A DNA stretch of 64,000 bases from Bacillota bacterium (GTDB lineage: Bacteria > Bacillota > Clostridia > Lachnospirales > Lachnospiraceae), in NCBI GenBank assembly GCA_023442465.1, contig JAEZZQ010000001.1:1-64000 (forward strand), read 5' to 3'. Position 1 is the stretch's first letter, and each line of letters begins with the position of its first letter. A model generated the notes under the pieces. The model searched no databases. It saw nothing but the letters and a program-made list of their open reading frames with translations, and was not told the DNA's origin. Position numbers and translations under genes: made by a program. Shown one piece after another: positions 44,948-54,496 of the stretch.

Positions 44948-47167
44948 ATGCCAATAAATAAAAGAAATATCCGTGAACTACGAAAAAATTTTTTACGCCA
45001 TTTTGGAATTTTTGTTCTAATCCTGACAAGCAGTTTGGTTATGGTAGGGATATCTAGTTCCATTGATTCGGTAATTACAGCTGTTACAAATATGTTCCAT
45101 AACTGTAATGTGGAAGATGGTTATGTGGAATGCGTGCAGGAATTATCCCAGGAAGCATATGATAAAATCACATTGGCCGGTATGGATATAGAAGATGAGT
45201 CATATTTTGATGTTAGCATTGAAAATGACAAGATTCTCAGGGTTTTCAGCAATAGAAGTGATATTAACTTGATCGAAGTAATCCAGGGAGGGAGGGCTCC
45301 GGCATCTGGTGAAGTTGTACTGAGTAAAGGGTTTGCGGAAACAAATGGTTATTATGTGGGGGATGAGATTCAAATTGACGGTAAGAGCTACCAGGTTGCC
45401 GGTTATGCTGCATCACCGGATTATGTTATAGCTCTAAGGGATTTATCGGATGCTGTATCAGATTACGATAAATTTGGTCTCTGCTATATGAATGAAAATG
45501 ATGCGGCAGACTATTTTTCGTCGATTGATGTTACATATCATTATTCCTATCTACTTAACGGCCATGACGATGAAGCACTGTACGATTTGATTGCTGAAGA
45601 TAATTTTATTATTTCTAAAGTAAAGGCAGAGGATAATCCAAGAATTACTAATTATGAATCGGATGTCTCCGTTATAAAAAATGTGTCGTTGGTTATTGCG
45701 GTAGTACTTGTTATCATTGTAGCATTTGTCATATATAATTATATCTCATCTGTGGTGGAATCGGAATGTGTGGTAATCGGGACACTTTATGCTTTGGGAT
45801 ATGTCCGGAAAGAATTATGTATGCATTATATTTATTTGCCGGCTGTCATTGTTTCGGCAGCCAGTATTGTGGGAAGCATATTGGGAATTTTGTTCGGAGG
45901 CATATTTGTACAATCGGTTATCTATGTTTATAATTTTCCCGATATTGCCAAAATGATACAGCCATATCATTTATTACTAGGCATAGCATTTCCAATTATA
46001 ATGGTGTTGGTGATTAATTTACAAATGCTGCTTAGACGCTTATCCATTGAGCCTCTTAAACTCTTGCGAAAAGACATCAAGAAAAAGAAACGTGTTATAC
46101 ACGCAAAAATGTTGATAGGCTTCAGTTTTTTAAAACGATTTAAAATAAAGGAAATGATATCTAATTTAAGCAATTACTTTGTGTTATCCACAGGAGTAAT
46201 ACTATCCACCTTTTTAATATTGTTTAGCATGGGTATTTGGAACTCTATCAGCAACTATATATCTGCAGTTGAAGATGAGATTGCTTACCAATATAGTTAT
46301 TATCTTACATCCGCCGATGGACTGGAAGACTTTGATGATACTGAGAAAGTGTATCAGAAAGAAATGGCACTGGTGATGAAGGATGAAACGGTAAACAGCA
46401 TCGTACTGTCAGGTATTGATACAGATTGTATTTTCTATGATTTCTCAATTCCGGAGGAAGATGGGGTATATATTTCCGATAATATCAGCAAGAAATTTGG
46501 TTTAAATAAAGGTGATACCATTAGCCTAAAAGAAATTGGAGAAAACAAGAGCTATAATTTGACGGTAAAGGATGTTGTTGCTGCGAAGAGCGGCCTGCTT
46601 GTTTTTATGAACCGGCTCCAGATGAGTGAAATGTTGGGGGAGAAAAATGATTACTATAATGTATTGCTGAGCAAAAGCAAGTTGGATATTGATAAAGATT
46701 ATGTATATCAGGAAGTGACAAAAGAAAATGTTACTTCTGATGTAGAAAGTATTATGAATCGCTTAATACCCTTATGTATCATGATTTTGATCATTTCGGT
46801 CTGTATTTGCGTATTGCTTACTTTTATTTTGATCAAGATACAATTTGACCGCAGTTCTTTTTCGGTGGCTTTGGTAGGTGTTTTTGGCTACAATACAAAG
46901 GAATTGTCATCTGTTTATTTATTTCCTATAAAAGTATCGCTTTTTTCAGGAATAGTGGTAGGCTTACCTCTTTCCTATCTGCTATTCGGATTGATATGGC
47001 CAACGCTGATTGGATCCATGCAGACATATATTGATATCAGATATAATTGGTATAGTTTTTTATTTATTATTATAATCTATGTGGCCTGTTATGCTTTCAG
47101 TGTGATATGGTTTAGGACTAAGCTGAAAACAGTAGATTATGTAACGGTTATGAAGGCAAGGGAATAA
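44948..47167 (+). CDS. FtsX/MacB-like ABC permease
   Basis: 739 residues from ATG 44948, preceded by GTGGAAGGA; the GTG at 44930 is part of that ribosome site. One helix near the N-terminus is followed by a ~210-residue extracellular domain, then three helices, a second extracellular domain, and three C-terminal helices: the two-repeat FtsX layout. Partner of the ATPase at 44231. Its placement inside the cluster points to secretion or outer-leaflet delivery of a lipid-like product. Confidence 0.9.
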   Translation: MPINKRNIRELRKNFLRHFGIFVLILTSSLVMVGISSSIDSVITAVTNMFHNCNVEDGYVECVQELSQEAYDKITLAGMDIEDESYFDVSIENDKILRVFSNRSDINLIEVIQGGRAPASGEVVLSKGFAETNGYYVGDEIQIDGKSYQVAGYAASPDYVIALRDLSDAVSDYDKFGLCYMNENDAADYFSSIDVTYHYSYLLNGHDDEALYDLIAEDNFIISKVKAEDNPRITNYESDVSVIKNVSLVIAVVLVIIVAFVIYNYISSVVESECVVIGTLYALGYVRKELCMHYIYLPAVIVSAASIVGSILGILFGGIFVQSVIYVYNFPDIAKMIQPYHLLLGIAFPIIMVLVINLQMLLRRLSIEPLKLLRKDIKKKKRVIHAKMLIGFSFLKRFKIKEMISNLSNYFVLSTGVILSTFLILFSMGIWNSISNYISAVEDEIAYQYSYYLTSADGLEDFDDTEKVYQKEMALVMKDETVNSIVLSGIDTDCIFYDFSIPEEDGVYISDNISKKFGLNKGDTISLKEIGENKSYNLTVKDVVAAKSGLLVFMNRLQMSEMLGEKNDYYNVLLSKSKLDIDKDYVYQEVTKENVTSDVESIMNRLIPLCIMILIISVCICVLLTFILIKIQFDRSSFSVALVGVFGYNTKELSSVYLFPIKVSLFSGIVVGLPLSYLLFGLIWPTLIGSMQTYIDIRYNWYSFLFIIIIYVACYAFSVIWFRTKLKTVDYVTVMKARE

Positions 47168-47195
47168 TTAACGAAAGAGAATGTGAGGAAAAAAT

Positions 47196-48818
47196 ATGTA
47201 CAAAGCAAGCTATGATTGTGTGATAGTGGGCTCTGGTCTCGGCGGTTTGTCTGCGGCGGCATATCTTGCCGCCCATGGGAAATCGGTTTGTGTCTTAGAA
47301 CAGGCAAAAAATTTTGGTGGTTATGGTCAAACTTTTGTAAAAGATGGCTTTGCTTTTGACTGCGCAATACACTCTGTTTTTAGTTGGAAATTCGTACGGT
47401 CTTGTTTGGAGGAATTAGGTGGCAATCCCAAATTGGAGGTAGTTCCCGCAAGACGAGGGGATCATATAATTTTTGAAGATGGAGATTATTGGGCAACGAC
47501 GTTTGAACATATGACAGAAAAGCTTAGTGAAAAGTTTCCGGAAGAGTCGGAGGCTATCGCACAATATTTCGGAGATTTGATAAATAGTATGACTGCACTA
47601 ATGGAAAGGGGAACGAAGTCGGAGATAAATAAGAATGATGCGTTGAAAGAAGTCATGAAATATCCGTATCTCTGGCTAAATTCCCTTGAAGATGTTATGG
47701 ACCATTATTTTACATCCGCGGATTTAAAAGCATATATTATGGGAACTCATGATGCATATTTATATGACTACGCATGGAATTATTCAGCTTACCATCTGTT
47801 CCATATTAAGCATATCAATCAGGGACATGCTATCAAAGGTGGAAGCCGGAATTTAGTGAATGAATTTGTTCGTATCATTAGAATGCATGGAGGTGAATTA
47901 TTTCACTCATCTCTCGTAAGGAAAATCCATGTTGTCAATAACAAGGCTACTGGTGTTGTTTTGGACGATGGAACTGAAATAAAAGCCAATGTTGCTGTAA
48001 TATCGAATGCGGATGCCAAACTGACTATTGAAAAATTGATAGGCAGCGATAATGTGCCCCAAAAAATGATGGATGAATTTAAACTCTGGGATAAAAGCGG
48101 CTACTCCCTGTCCTATTATATCGTTAACCTGGGATTGGACATCGATTTATATGAAAAATATGGGATGGAGTATGACCTCACAATTTATTTTCCATCCAAG
48201 GATATCCCGCGGGTACATAAGGATATTAATAATAATCAATTACCGGAGGATTTTTGGTTATGGATGGTGTTCCCGTCTGTAAATGACCCCACAGTTGCCC
48301 CACCGGGATGTTCTACCGCAATCATTTCAATACTCGTCCCGTATACGATATTGAATGAAACGGAGTGTGAGAAAGGCTATTTTGACGGATTCCGTGAAGT
48401 AAATAATAAAGGTGAGAAATATTATTCCAAGAAGGAGGAAGTTGCCGATATGATGATCGGGATGGCAGAGAGGGTATTCCCGGAACTGTCTGAACACATT
48501 GTCTTAAAAGAGGTATGGACGCCCCAGAGCTTCGAGAAGGCTACGCTGAATCACCTTGGTTCAACGATTGGCTTCAGGAAACTGCCTCCCACACAGGATA
48601 CCAGACACCAGGCAGATAAACTTGGCATGCCGGCTTATACGGATATTGATTCTTTCTACATGGTCGGACATTGGACGGAATTTGGGCTGTCGGCAGGTTC
48701 TGTTATTAACTCCGGTAAAAGTGTTGCTTATAAGATTTTAGATTTACCGTTGCCGGCCGGCTGTACTTCCGATATCCATGATCGCGTGAAGAATTTCAGT
48801 AAAGAAGTTTTGGAGTAA
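47196..48818 (+). CDS. Phytoene-desaturase-like FAD oxidoreductase 1
   Basis: 540 residues with an intact FAD-binding start (DCVIVGSGLGGLSAAAYLA, then the acidic end CVLEQ) and a C-terminal FAD motif region (DSFYMVGHWTEFGLSAGSVIN). It belongs to the CrtI/CrtN/retinol-saturase superfamily, which catalyses desaturation, saturation or isomerisation of polyene or isoprenoid chains. A role on the conjugated acyl chain is inferred from the cluster. GAGG ribosome site. Confidence 0.88.
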   Translation: MYKASYDCVIVGSGLGGLSAAAYLAAHGKSVCVLEQAKNFGGYGQTFVKDGFAFDCAIHSVFSWKFVRSCLEELGGNPKLEVVPARRGDHIIFEDGDYWATTFEHMTEKLSEKFPEESEAIAQYFGDLINSMTALMERGTKSEINKNDALKEVMKYPYLWLNSLEDVMDHYFTSADLKAYIMGTHDAYLYDYAWNYSAYHLFHIKHINQGHAIKGGSRNLVNEFVRIIRMHGGELFHSSLVRKIHVVNNKATGVVLDDGTEIKANVAVISNADAKLTIEKLIGSDNVPQKMMDEFKLWDKSGYSLSYYIVNLGLDIDLYEKYGMEYDLTIYFPSKDIPRVHKDINNNQLPEDFWLWMVFPSVNDPTVAPPGCSTAIISILVPYTILNETECEKGYFDGFREVNNKGEKYYSKKEEVADMMIGMAERVFPELSEHIVLKEVWTPQSFEKATLNHLGSTIGFRKLPPTQDTRHQADKLGMPAYTDIDSFYMVGHWTEFGLSAGSVINSGKSVAYKILDLPLPAGCTSDIHDRVKNFSKEVLE

Positions 48819-48823
48819 TAGAT

Positions 48824-49930
48824 ATGATATTACATAAGGTTTTTAACAATTATCTCCCCCTCTCATCGGATGTGCCTCATATTGCACGTTTGTACGCGCA
48901 AATATTTCATTACTACAGTTACAATGTATCTCCGCACGCAGCCTTTGCCTTGGGGATGGGTCTGTCTTTTGAATATATGAGAGGTGAAAACTTTAGGCTT
49001 TCGCCTGATTTTACCGTAGAAGGAATGTATTTTGGAGGAAGTTTTTCCAAAGACAGAAGGCGGCTTGCAAAGAATCTGTGTATCTGGCTCGATGTGTATA
49101 GGGGGAGTTCACATGAAAAGGCTTATGAGAACTATAGAAGCATGCTGGCGCAGGGAATGCCGCTAATAGTCGAAGTTAATTTGGAGCTTTATTACGATTT
49201 TCTGAAAGACAATTATGAATTTTATTTGGAGGATAATGGACTTGCGAAACAGATATATGACATACCTCAAGGCTATTATATAAATGGTTATTCTATCATT
49301 CTGGCCGGCTTGGATGAAGAGACAAAAAATATGGTATGCCTTGATGCAAATCTTCGCGGGTCCATAGAAATACCGTATCAGGAGTTTATGGAAATGCATT
49401 CCTGTAAAACAAAATTTATTGCCGCTGAATACGAATGGACCGATATACTGATGCCCAAGCATAAAGAATTGCATCCTCCGGAACATGCGATGCTTGAAGC
49501 AATAAGACAAGATATAAAAATGCTGGAGTTTCCGGTTATATTTAATGATGATTATGTGATAGGTATAGAAGGGATGAGAACGCTTTATTCCGATGCCTTA
49601 CATAACGATGGCCTTTTTTCAAGTAAACAAATGCGGCAATCAATAGATAAAATATATTATATGAGTGAAGTTTTATATGGAAAAACCGGTTTATACAGAA
49701 AAACATATGCTGATTTTTTGTCGGAAGCCAGCGAGTACCATCCGGCATTAATAGAAGCGGCAAGAAAATATGAACAGCTCGGGACTGAATGGAGTTATCT
49801 GTTGGAACTCATTAAGAATAAGGAATGTAATGGTAAATCAAAAAGCGAATTTTTACACTTGCTTGAGAAAATTATTATATCGGAAGAAGCTGCCTGCAAG
49901 TTACTGAATGAGTGTACGATTAAGCATTGA
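48824..49930 (+). CDS. BtrH-like protein without catalytic Cys and His
   Basis: 368 residues with the BtrH-family body: HAAFALGMGLSFEYMRGENF compares with CFGIGAGLGFLYRKCWSPS in the protein at 51584, and AGLDEETKNMVCLDA with VGYDDAAKEVALVDY. The N-terminal His-Cys pair is replaced (LPLSSDVPHIARL) and the catalytic His segment reads INGYSIILAG instead of GGHKACLVG. It probably has a structural or substrate-presenting role beside the active BtrH-type enzymes. It starts 6 bp after the flavoenzyme gene. Confidence 0.68.
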   Translation: MILHKVFNNYLPLSSDVPHIARLYAQIFHYYSYNVSPHAAFALGMGLSFEYMRGENFRLSPDFTVEGMYFGGSFSKDRRRLAKNLCIWLDVYRGSSHEKAYENYRSMLAQGMPLIVEVNLELYYDFLKDNYEFYLEDNGLAKQIYDIPQGYYINGYSIILAGLDEETKNMVCLDANLRGSIEIPYQEFMEMHSCKTKFIAAEYEWTDILMPKHKELHPPEHAMLEAIRQDIKMLEFPVIFNDDYVIGIEGMRTLYSDALHNDGLFSSKQMRQSIDKIYYMSEVLYGKTGLYRKTYADFLSEASEYHPALIEAARKYEQLGTEWSYLLELIKNKECNGKSKSEFLHLLEKIIISEEAACKLLNECTIKH

Positions 49931-49999
49931 TAGAGTGAAATTCGAAATATTAAATTACATTGCAATTGTATTGGCCTTACAAAAGGGGGAGGTACTGGT

Positions 50000-51484
50000 T
50001 TGAAAAAAACGGTAATCATCATTGGGGGAGGGATAGCTGGTTTATCGGCCGGCTATTTTCTTCAGAATAATCTATACGAAACGATTGTATTTGAAAAGTC
50101 AAATAGAGCCGGCGGATTAAGTTGCTCATGGCGAAGAGGCGATTATCTGTTTGATTTGAGCATGCACTGGTTATGCGGTGTGACACCGGCCCATCCTTAT
50201 TACAAAATCTGGAATGAATTATGTATATTTCCACAAGAAAGCATGATGGAATTTGATATAGTTAAGAAAATTGAATACAAAACAGGTCAATATATCAACC
50301 TTTATGCAGATCTTGGAAAATTCGAACAGGAATTAACAAGGGCTTTTCCTCCGGATAAAGAGCTGATACATAAATTTATAGAAGGAATTAAATCATTTCC
50401 TGATTTTTCTGCTATGGAAAAACCAATGGAGCTGATGAGTATATCAGAAAAACTGATGTTTCTAAGCGAAAATAAAAAAGGGATGGAAGCGCTCGGTTAT
50501 TGGGGAAAGTACAGTGTTCAAAGCTTCTCGGATATGTTTCATGACCCGGAGGCGATGAAGACCATTATAAATGGCCTTGTTTGCTGCGGCAATAATATAA
50601 ATATACTGTATATACTGTATTCTCTTTCTACGTTAAAGCATGGCGGGGGAGTTGGCCTGATAAAAGGCGGTGCAGAGGCCCTGATCAGCAGAATGGCCGA
50701 TACATATACTAAGGCGGGAGGAGCAATTTATACCGGTGCGCAAATAGAAAAAATCATAATGGATAATAAAAAAGCGGTAGGGGTCGAACTGAAAAGCGGG
50801 GAAATCAGAAAAGGGGATTATGTAGTGGCAGCGTGCGATATGTATGAACTATTCGCCGGACTTTTACCGGATTGTGATACTGTATTTTTAGAATCGATAC
50901 AAAAGAAAAAAACGTTTCCTTCCATTGTTCAGGTATCATTAGGCGTTAATCAAATAATTGAGGATGTTTCACAGAATATAAAATGTGAAAAACCATTTGA
51001 AGTGGATATGGAAAATGAATGCCGCAATCTGGATATCCGTATCGTTGCCGGTGACGGTATGTCAGCTCCCATAGGCAAAACAATTATTGAGGCAACTGTT
51101 TATGCATCGTATGAGCTATGGGATAAAACATATCGGGAGAACTATGGACGTTATCTTGAAAATAAAAAGAAAATAGCCGATGAGGTCATAACAGTACTGG
51201 ATAAAAGATGGAGTATCAGGGAGAGCATTGAAGTAATTGATGTTTCTACTCCTGCAACAATAAAGAGGTATACTGAAAATAGAAATGGGAGTATTTTAGG
51301 GTGGACTGAAGAAATAGATGCAAAACAAGTAGCAAAGAATCTACCTGAAAATTGTTATATTATTGGACAATGGTCAAGCAATGGAATGTCGATGCCTCGT
51401 GCGGGCATATCCGGAAAAAGCGTTGCCCGGCTAATTGCTGATTCCGAAAAAAAAGAATTTTGTTTATCGGCTGAAAAATGCTGA
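50000..51484 (+). CDS. Phytoene-desaturase-like FAD oxidoreductase 2
   Basis: 494 residues from a TTG start, supported by GGGGGAGG 7 bases upstream and by the family start KKTVIIIGGGIAGLSAGYFL, which begins right there. The FAD GxGxxG and acidic residue (VFEKSNRAGG) are intact. The C-terminus has YIIGQWSSNGMSMPRAGISG. Same superfamily as the enzyme at 47196 but clearly divergent, so the two probably do different redox or isomerisation steps. Confidence 0.88.
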   Translation: MKKTVIIIGGGIAGLSAGYFLQNNLYETIVFEKSNRAGGLSCSWRRGDYLFDLSMHWLCGVTPAHPYYKIWNELCIFPQESMMEFDIVKKIEYKTGQYINLYADLGKFEQELTRAFPPDKELIHKFIEGIKSFPDFSAMEKPMELMSISEKLMFLSENKKGMEALGYWGKYSVQSFSDMFHDPEAMKTIINGLVCCGNNINILYILYSLSTLKHGGGVGLIKGGAEALISRMADTYTKAGGAIYTGAQIEKIIMDNKKAVGVELKSGEIRKGDYVVAACDMYELFAGLLPDCDTVFLESIQKKKTFPSIVQVSLGVNQIIEDVSQNIKCEKPFEVDMENECRNLDIRIVAGDGMSAPIGKTIIEATVYASYELWDKTYRENYGRYLENKKKIADEVITVLDKRWSIRESIEVIDVSTPATIKRYTENRNGSILGWTEEIDAKQVAKNLPENCYIIGQWSSNGMSMPRAGISGKSVARLIADSEKKEFCLSAEKC

Positions 51485-51583
51485 TTTTCTACCTGCGTTT
51501 ACCGATAAATGTACGGGGCAGCTTGTTCGGGCAAACGGCTGCGGCAGTCTTTGCCTGTCAACTTTACGATAAGGAGCTGTAAT

Positions 51584-52642
51584 ATGATGAAATATGTTTC
51601 TAATATATCTCATGCAATGGGTTCGCATTGCAGCAGCACATTGATGAGTGACATATTAAGAAAATATAATATTGATTTAAGTGAGGAAATGTGCTTTGGA
51701 ATCGGTGCGGGACTTGGTTTTCTGTATAGAAAATGCTGGTCTCCGTCTTATTATATGATTCTGGGAAGAGGACATGATATAGAGGAGAAGATAGGTCAGA
51801 ATCTTGGTTTTTTTACAGATATTAATATATCATATAATGATAACACGGCTTGGTGGGAGGTCAAGAAGCTGATCGATTCTGACAGACCCGTTCTGTTGGA
51901 TGTGGATGCGGCCCTTCTGCCGTATATGAAATCCCGTTTTGACTTGTTTGATTATGTACGTTACGGTGGACATAAGGCATGCCTTGTTGGCTATGACGAT
52001 GCTGCGAAAGAAGTGGCTCTGGTGGATTATGCGTGGCAAAGTGTGCAAAGGGTAAGCTACGAAGAACTTGCATTGGCCCGTAACTCGGATTCCGGTGAAT
52101 TTCCATCGGCAAATATGTGGATAAGCTTCTATTTGCCCCGTAAAATATTTAGTATAGAAGAAGCGGTATTTCGTGGAATTGGTTATAACATTCATACAAT
52201 GAAGCATCCCGTTACCACACAAACAGGAATCAGAGGAATGGAAAAGTTCTTGCGGCAGGTACCATACTGGACCATAGAAAAAGGGGAAGAGCACGTCAAA
52301 AAAAATGCTTATATTGCATATATGATGTTAGAAACAGTCGGGACAGGCGGAGGAAATTTCCGAAAGCTATATGCCAGATTTTTGAAGGAGGCAGGAAATT
52401 TACTCGGAATTGATGATTTGATAAATATGAGTGATGTATATTTTGAATCGGCACATAATTGGTCAATGATAGCTAAATTACTTAAAATGAGCAGCGAAGA
52501 TATTAAAGAGGGTATTTTCAAGTATGATAATAATGTTCAGGACTTATTGGAAAAAACAGACTTAATTGAAAAGAACGCAATCGATAGCCTTGAGCATATC
52601 GTGAGAAAAAATTATGATGGAGATTACTTATTTATCGATTAA
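51584..52642 (+). CDS. BtrH-type cysteine acyltransferase
   Basis: 352 residues from ATG 51584, with AAGGAG 7 bases upstream; an open frame reaches left to 51509 without a ribosome site. It has the full BtrH N-terminal domain: Cys16 after His15 (GSHCSSTLMSD), His130 (GGHKACLVG) and Asp148 (VALVDYAW) form a probable triad. The remaining ~170 residues match the C-terminal part common in this family (DUF4872-like). BtrH moves an acyl group from an ACP to an amine, so this is the best candidate for releasing the chain onto an amino-sugar or amine. Confidence 0.82.
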   Translation: MMKYVSNISHAMGSHCSSTLMSDILRKYNIDLSEEMCFGIGAGLGFLYRKCWSPSYYMILGRGHDIEEKIGQNLGFFTDINISYNDNTAWWEVKKLIDSDRPVLLDVDAALLPYMKSRFDLFDYVRYGGHKACLVGYDDAAKEVALVDYAWQSVQRVSYEELALARNSDSGEFPSANMWISFYLPRKIFSIEEAVFRGIGYNIHTMKHPVTTQTGIRGMEKFLRQVPYWTIEKGEEHVKKNAYIAYMMLETVGTGGGNFRKLYARFLKEAGNLLGIDDLINMSDVYFESAHNWSMIAKLLKMSSEDIKEGIFKYDNNVQDLLEKTDLIEKNAIDSLEHIVRKNYDGDYLFID

Positions 52643-52665
52643 ATGACAGGAAGTGAATACTATAT

Positions 52666-53415
52666 ATGAAAAAAATAAATATACTGATTATTAATGGCAC
52701 TCAGGCAACAAAAGAAAAAGTGGGGATGAAGTTCGGGAAAAGCAATACCGATTTTGTATTAAACCTTATCCAGGATAAATTAAAAATGGAATTTTCGGAT
52801 TGTACATTTGAAAATATAAGATTGGTTGAACAAAATATTATGCCGTGCAACAGTTGTGTCATATGTTGTGTACCGGGGGGAAAGTGCCCATTACAGGATA
52901 TGGCAGGAGATGATATGGATGTTATAATCGGTAAGATGCTAGCGGCGGATGTTATTCTATTTGGAAGCCCGGTATACTGTATGGAAATACCTTCAGTGGC
53001 GAAGAATTTTTTCGACAGGATGGCTCAATATTTTCATCTTCCAATATTGATGGGCAAGCCGAGTTTTTCTTGTATTACCTATAATTTATCGGATAAAATA
53101 GCTCAGCTTTATTTGTCGACGGCATTAAAAATGTTAGGTACGCAGTATGTGGGAAATCTGAGCGCAAATGTATTGGGGGATTATACCGGGAAATTATTGA
53201 TTGATAATGAAGAAGAGTTTGGAAACAAGTTGGATACGATATTAAATACTCTGAGAAAGGTTATTGATAAAGAGCTGAGTATAGAACCCTCGGAGTATGA
53301 CATGGAAATATTTGAAAGCGTAAAGAAGCGATGGATGAACAATAAGAAATATACTAAAATGGCATATAGTTATTGGAAAGAACATGGGTTATTAGATGGA
53401 AGCTACTATTACTGA
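52666..53415 (+). CDS. Flavodoxin-like NAD(P)H:FMN reductase / iron-sulfur flavoprotein
   Basis: 249 residues. It has a flavodoxin fold typical of the NADPH-dependent FMN reductase/WrbA family: N-terminal INILIINGTQ, and FGSPVYCMEIPSVAKNFFDR for FMN binding. A Cys-rich stretch PCNSCVICCVPGGKC at ~60-75 resembles the compact cysteine motif of iron-sulfur flavoproteins. It may supply electrons to the radical SAM or flavin enzymes of the cluster. The last gene overlaps it by 20 bp. Confidence 0.82.
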   Translation: MKKINILIINGTQATKEKVGMKFGKSNTDFVLNLIQDKLKMEFSDCTFENIRLVEQNIMPCNSCVICCVPGGKCPLQDMAGDDMDVIIGKMLAADVILFGSPVYCMEIPSVAKNFFDRMAQYFHLPILMGKPSFSCITYNLSDKIAQLYLSTALKMLGTQYVGNLSANVLGDYTGKLLIDNEEEFGNKLDTILNTLRKVIDKELSIEPSEYDMEIFESVKKRWMNNKKYTKMAYSYWKEHGLLDGSYYY

Positions 53416-54157
53416 GGCTAAGGTGATTCTGAAAGGAACGGGATTTCCCCGATTTTCCAGCACGTGTACTTATATTAGAGTGGATAATCATAATGTTCTG
53501 GTGGATACAGGATCGATAGAATTCAGAGAGCAGTTGATTGAGAATCTGCGAGGCATAAATCTCGAGCCATCAGATATTGATATTGTTATATTGACACATA
53601 TGCATATAGACCATTTTTCTAATTTATGTATATTTATAAATGCGGACATCTATACCACAATGGCAGAACTAAAGTCTTACGAACAGGTTGTATCAATAAA
53701 GAACAGATATTCCGAAGATATAGCCATGAATTTCGTGTTAAATGATTTATCATGGAGGTCGTTCAACGAAAGCGGATTAATTGATGGCCAGAAAAGAAAT
53801 ATATATCAAAGTATAGAATCTTTGGCAGAGGATCAATATAATAGAATTGTTTTTATGGATGAAATGGTGAGTTTGTTTGGAGTGCTGGAGTTTGTCCGAT
53901 TTTACGGACATTCGAAGGACCCAAGAGGAATCAGGTTTAACTATAAGGGAAAACGTATTATCATATGCGGGGATGCTGTTACCAACAAGCGATGGTTTGA
54001 GCGGGTTGTCGTTCAGCATAATGTGCCAAATGGAATTTATGACGAAATTGTTCGTAATGTTGCTATCGCATCGGAAAAATCAGATGTCATTATTCCAGGC
54101 CATGGGTTTCCCTTTTTCAAAGATACTCAAATATATGACAGGGAATTATGCATATAA
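53396..54157 (+). CDS. Metallo-beta-lactamase fold hydrolase
   Basis: 253 residues. The metal motif THMHIDH carries His68, His70, Asp72 and His73. A His in FYGHSKDPRG, Asp in IICGDAVTN and His in IIPGHGFP complete the two-metal site. Family members hydrolyse thioesters, lactones or phosphodiesters. In a type II polyketide setting an acyl-ACP thioesterase or editing role is plausible. It is the last gene of the cluster. Confidence 0.85.
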   Translation: MEATITEAKVILKGTGFPRFSSTCTYIRVDNHNVLVDTGSIEFREQLIENLRGINLEPSDIDIVILTHMHIDHFSNLCIFINADIYTTMAELKSYEQVVSIKNRYSEDIAMNFVLNDLSWRSFNESGLIDGQKRNIYQSIESLAEDQYNRIVFMDEMVSLFGVLEFVRFYGHSKDPRGIRFNYKGKRIIICGDAVTNKRWFERVVVQHNVPNGIYDEIVRNVAIASEKSDVIIPGHGFPFFKDTQIYDRELCI

Positions 54158-54496
54158 AAATCCGGTCCTGTGTCATGCTTGCAAAGCTGGTGTTTTGCCT
54201 CATTAGATATTTATAATAATCTTGCCGGAATTTAATATCTATAATAAATAGTACATTGGATCACCAAATCTGACGACATTTATTTAATCGGTGCTTCCCT
54301 GGAAAGCAACTATTGAAACAGCAGGGAATAAATAAGAGAATTATGTGAAAGATGGATAGTTTATGCCAGAAAGATAGTTTGAACGTGTATTTGAGGAACA
54401 TAAAGGCAGATATAAAAAAGAGCTCGTTCAGGATGCTAAATTTGAAACATCTGAACAAGCTCAAATGGAAAACCATAAAATCAAGTTTACCACTTT
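54158..54496. other. Intergenic region after the cluster, with a dead coding-like segment
   Basis: About 340 bp between the convergent MBL gene and the MarR gene. An 8-bp inverted repeat (TAGATATT at 54204-54211, AATATCTA at 54234-54241) is followed by no T-run. From 54381 a plus-strand frame reads like real protein (ERVFEEHKGRYKKELVQDAK...), rich in charged residues. It has no start codon, and a stop lies just upstream at 54375. I take it as a decayed gene fragment, of unidentified family. Confidence 0.5.

Noticed and set aside
26131..54157. Classical aryl-polyene cluster
   Set aside because: KS/CLF and dehydratase pairing are similar, but there is no aromatic starter ligase, ammonia lyase, or Gram-negative lipid acyltransferase set, and BtrH, radical SAM and CrtI-like genes are additional.
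26131..54157. Aromatic type II polyketide (tetracycline/anthracycline-like) cluster
   Set aside because: No cyclase or aromatase is recognisable, while FabZ and several ketoreductases are present, which points to a reduced, unsaturated chain.
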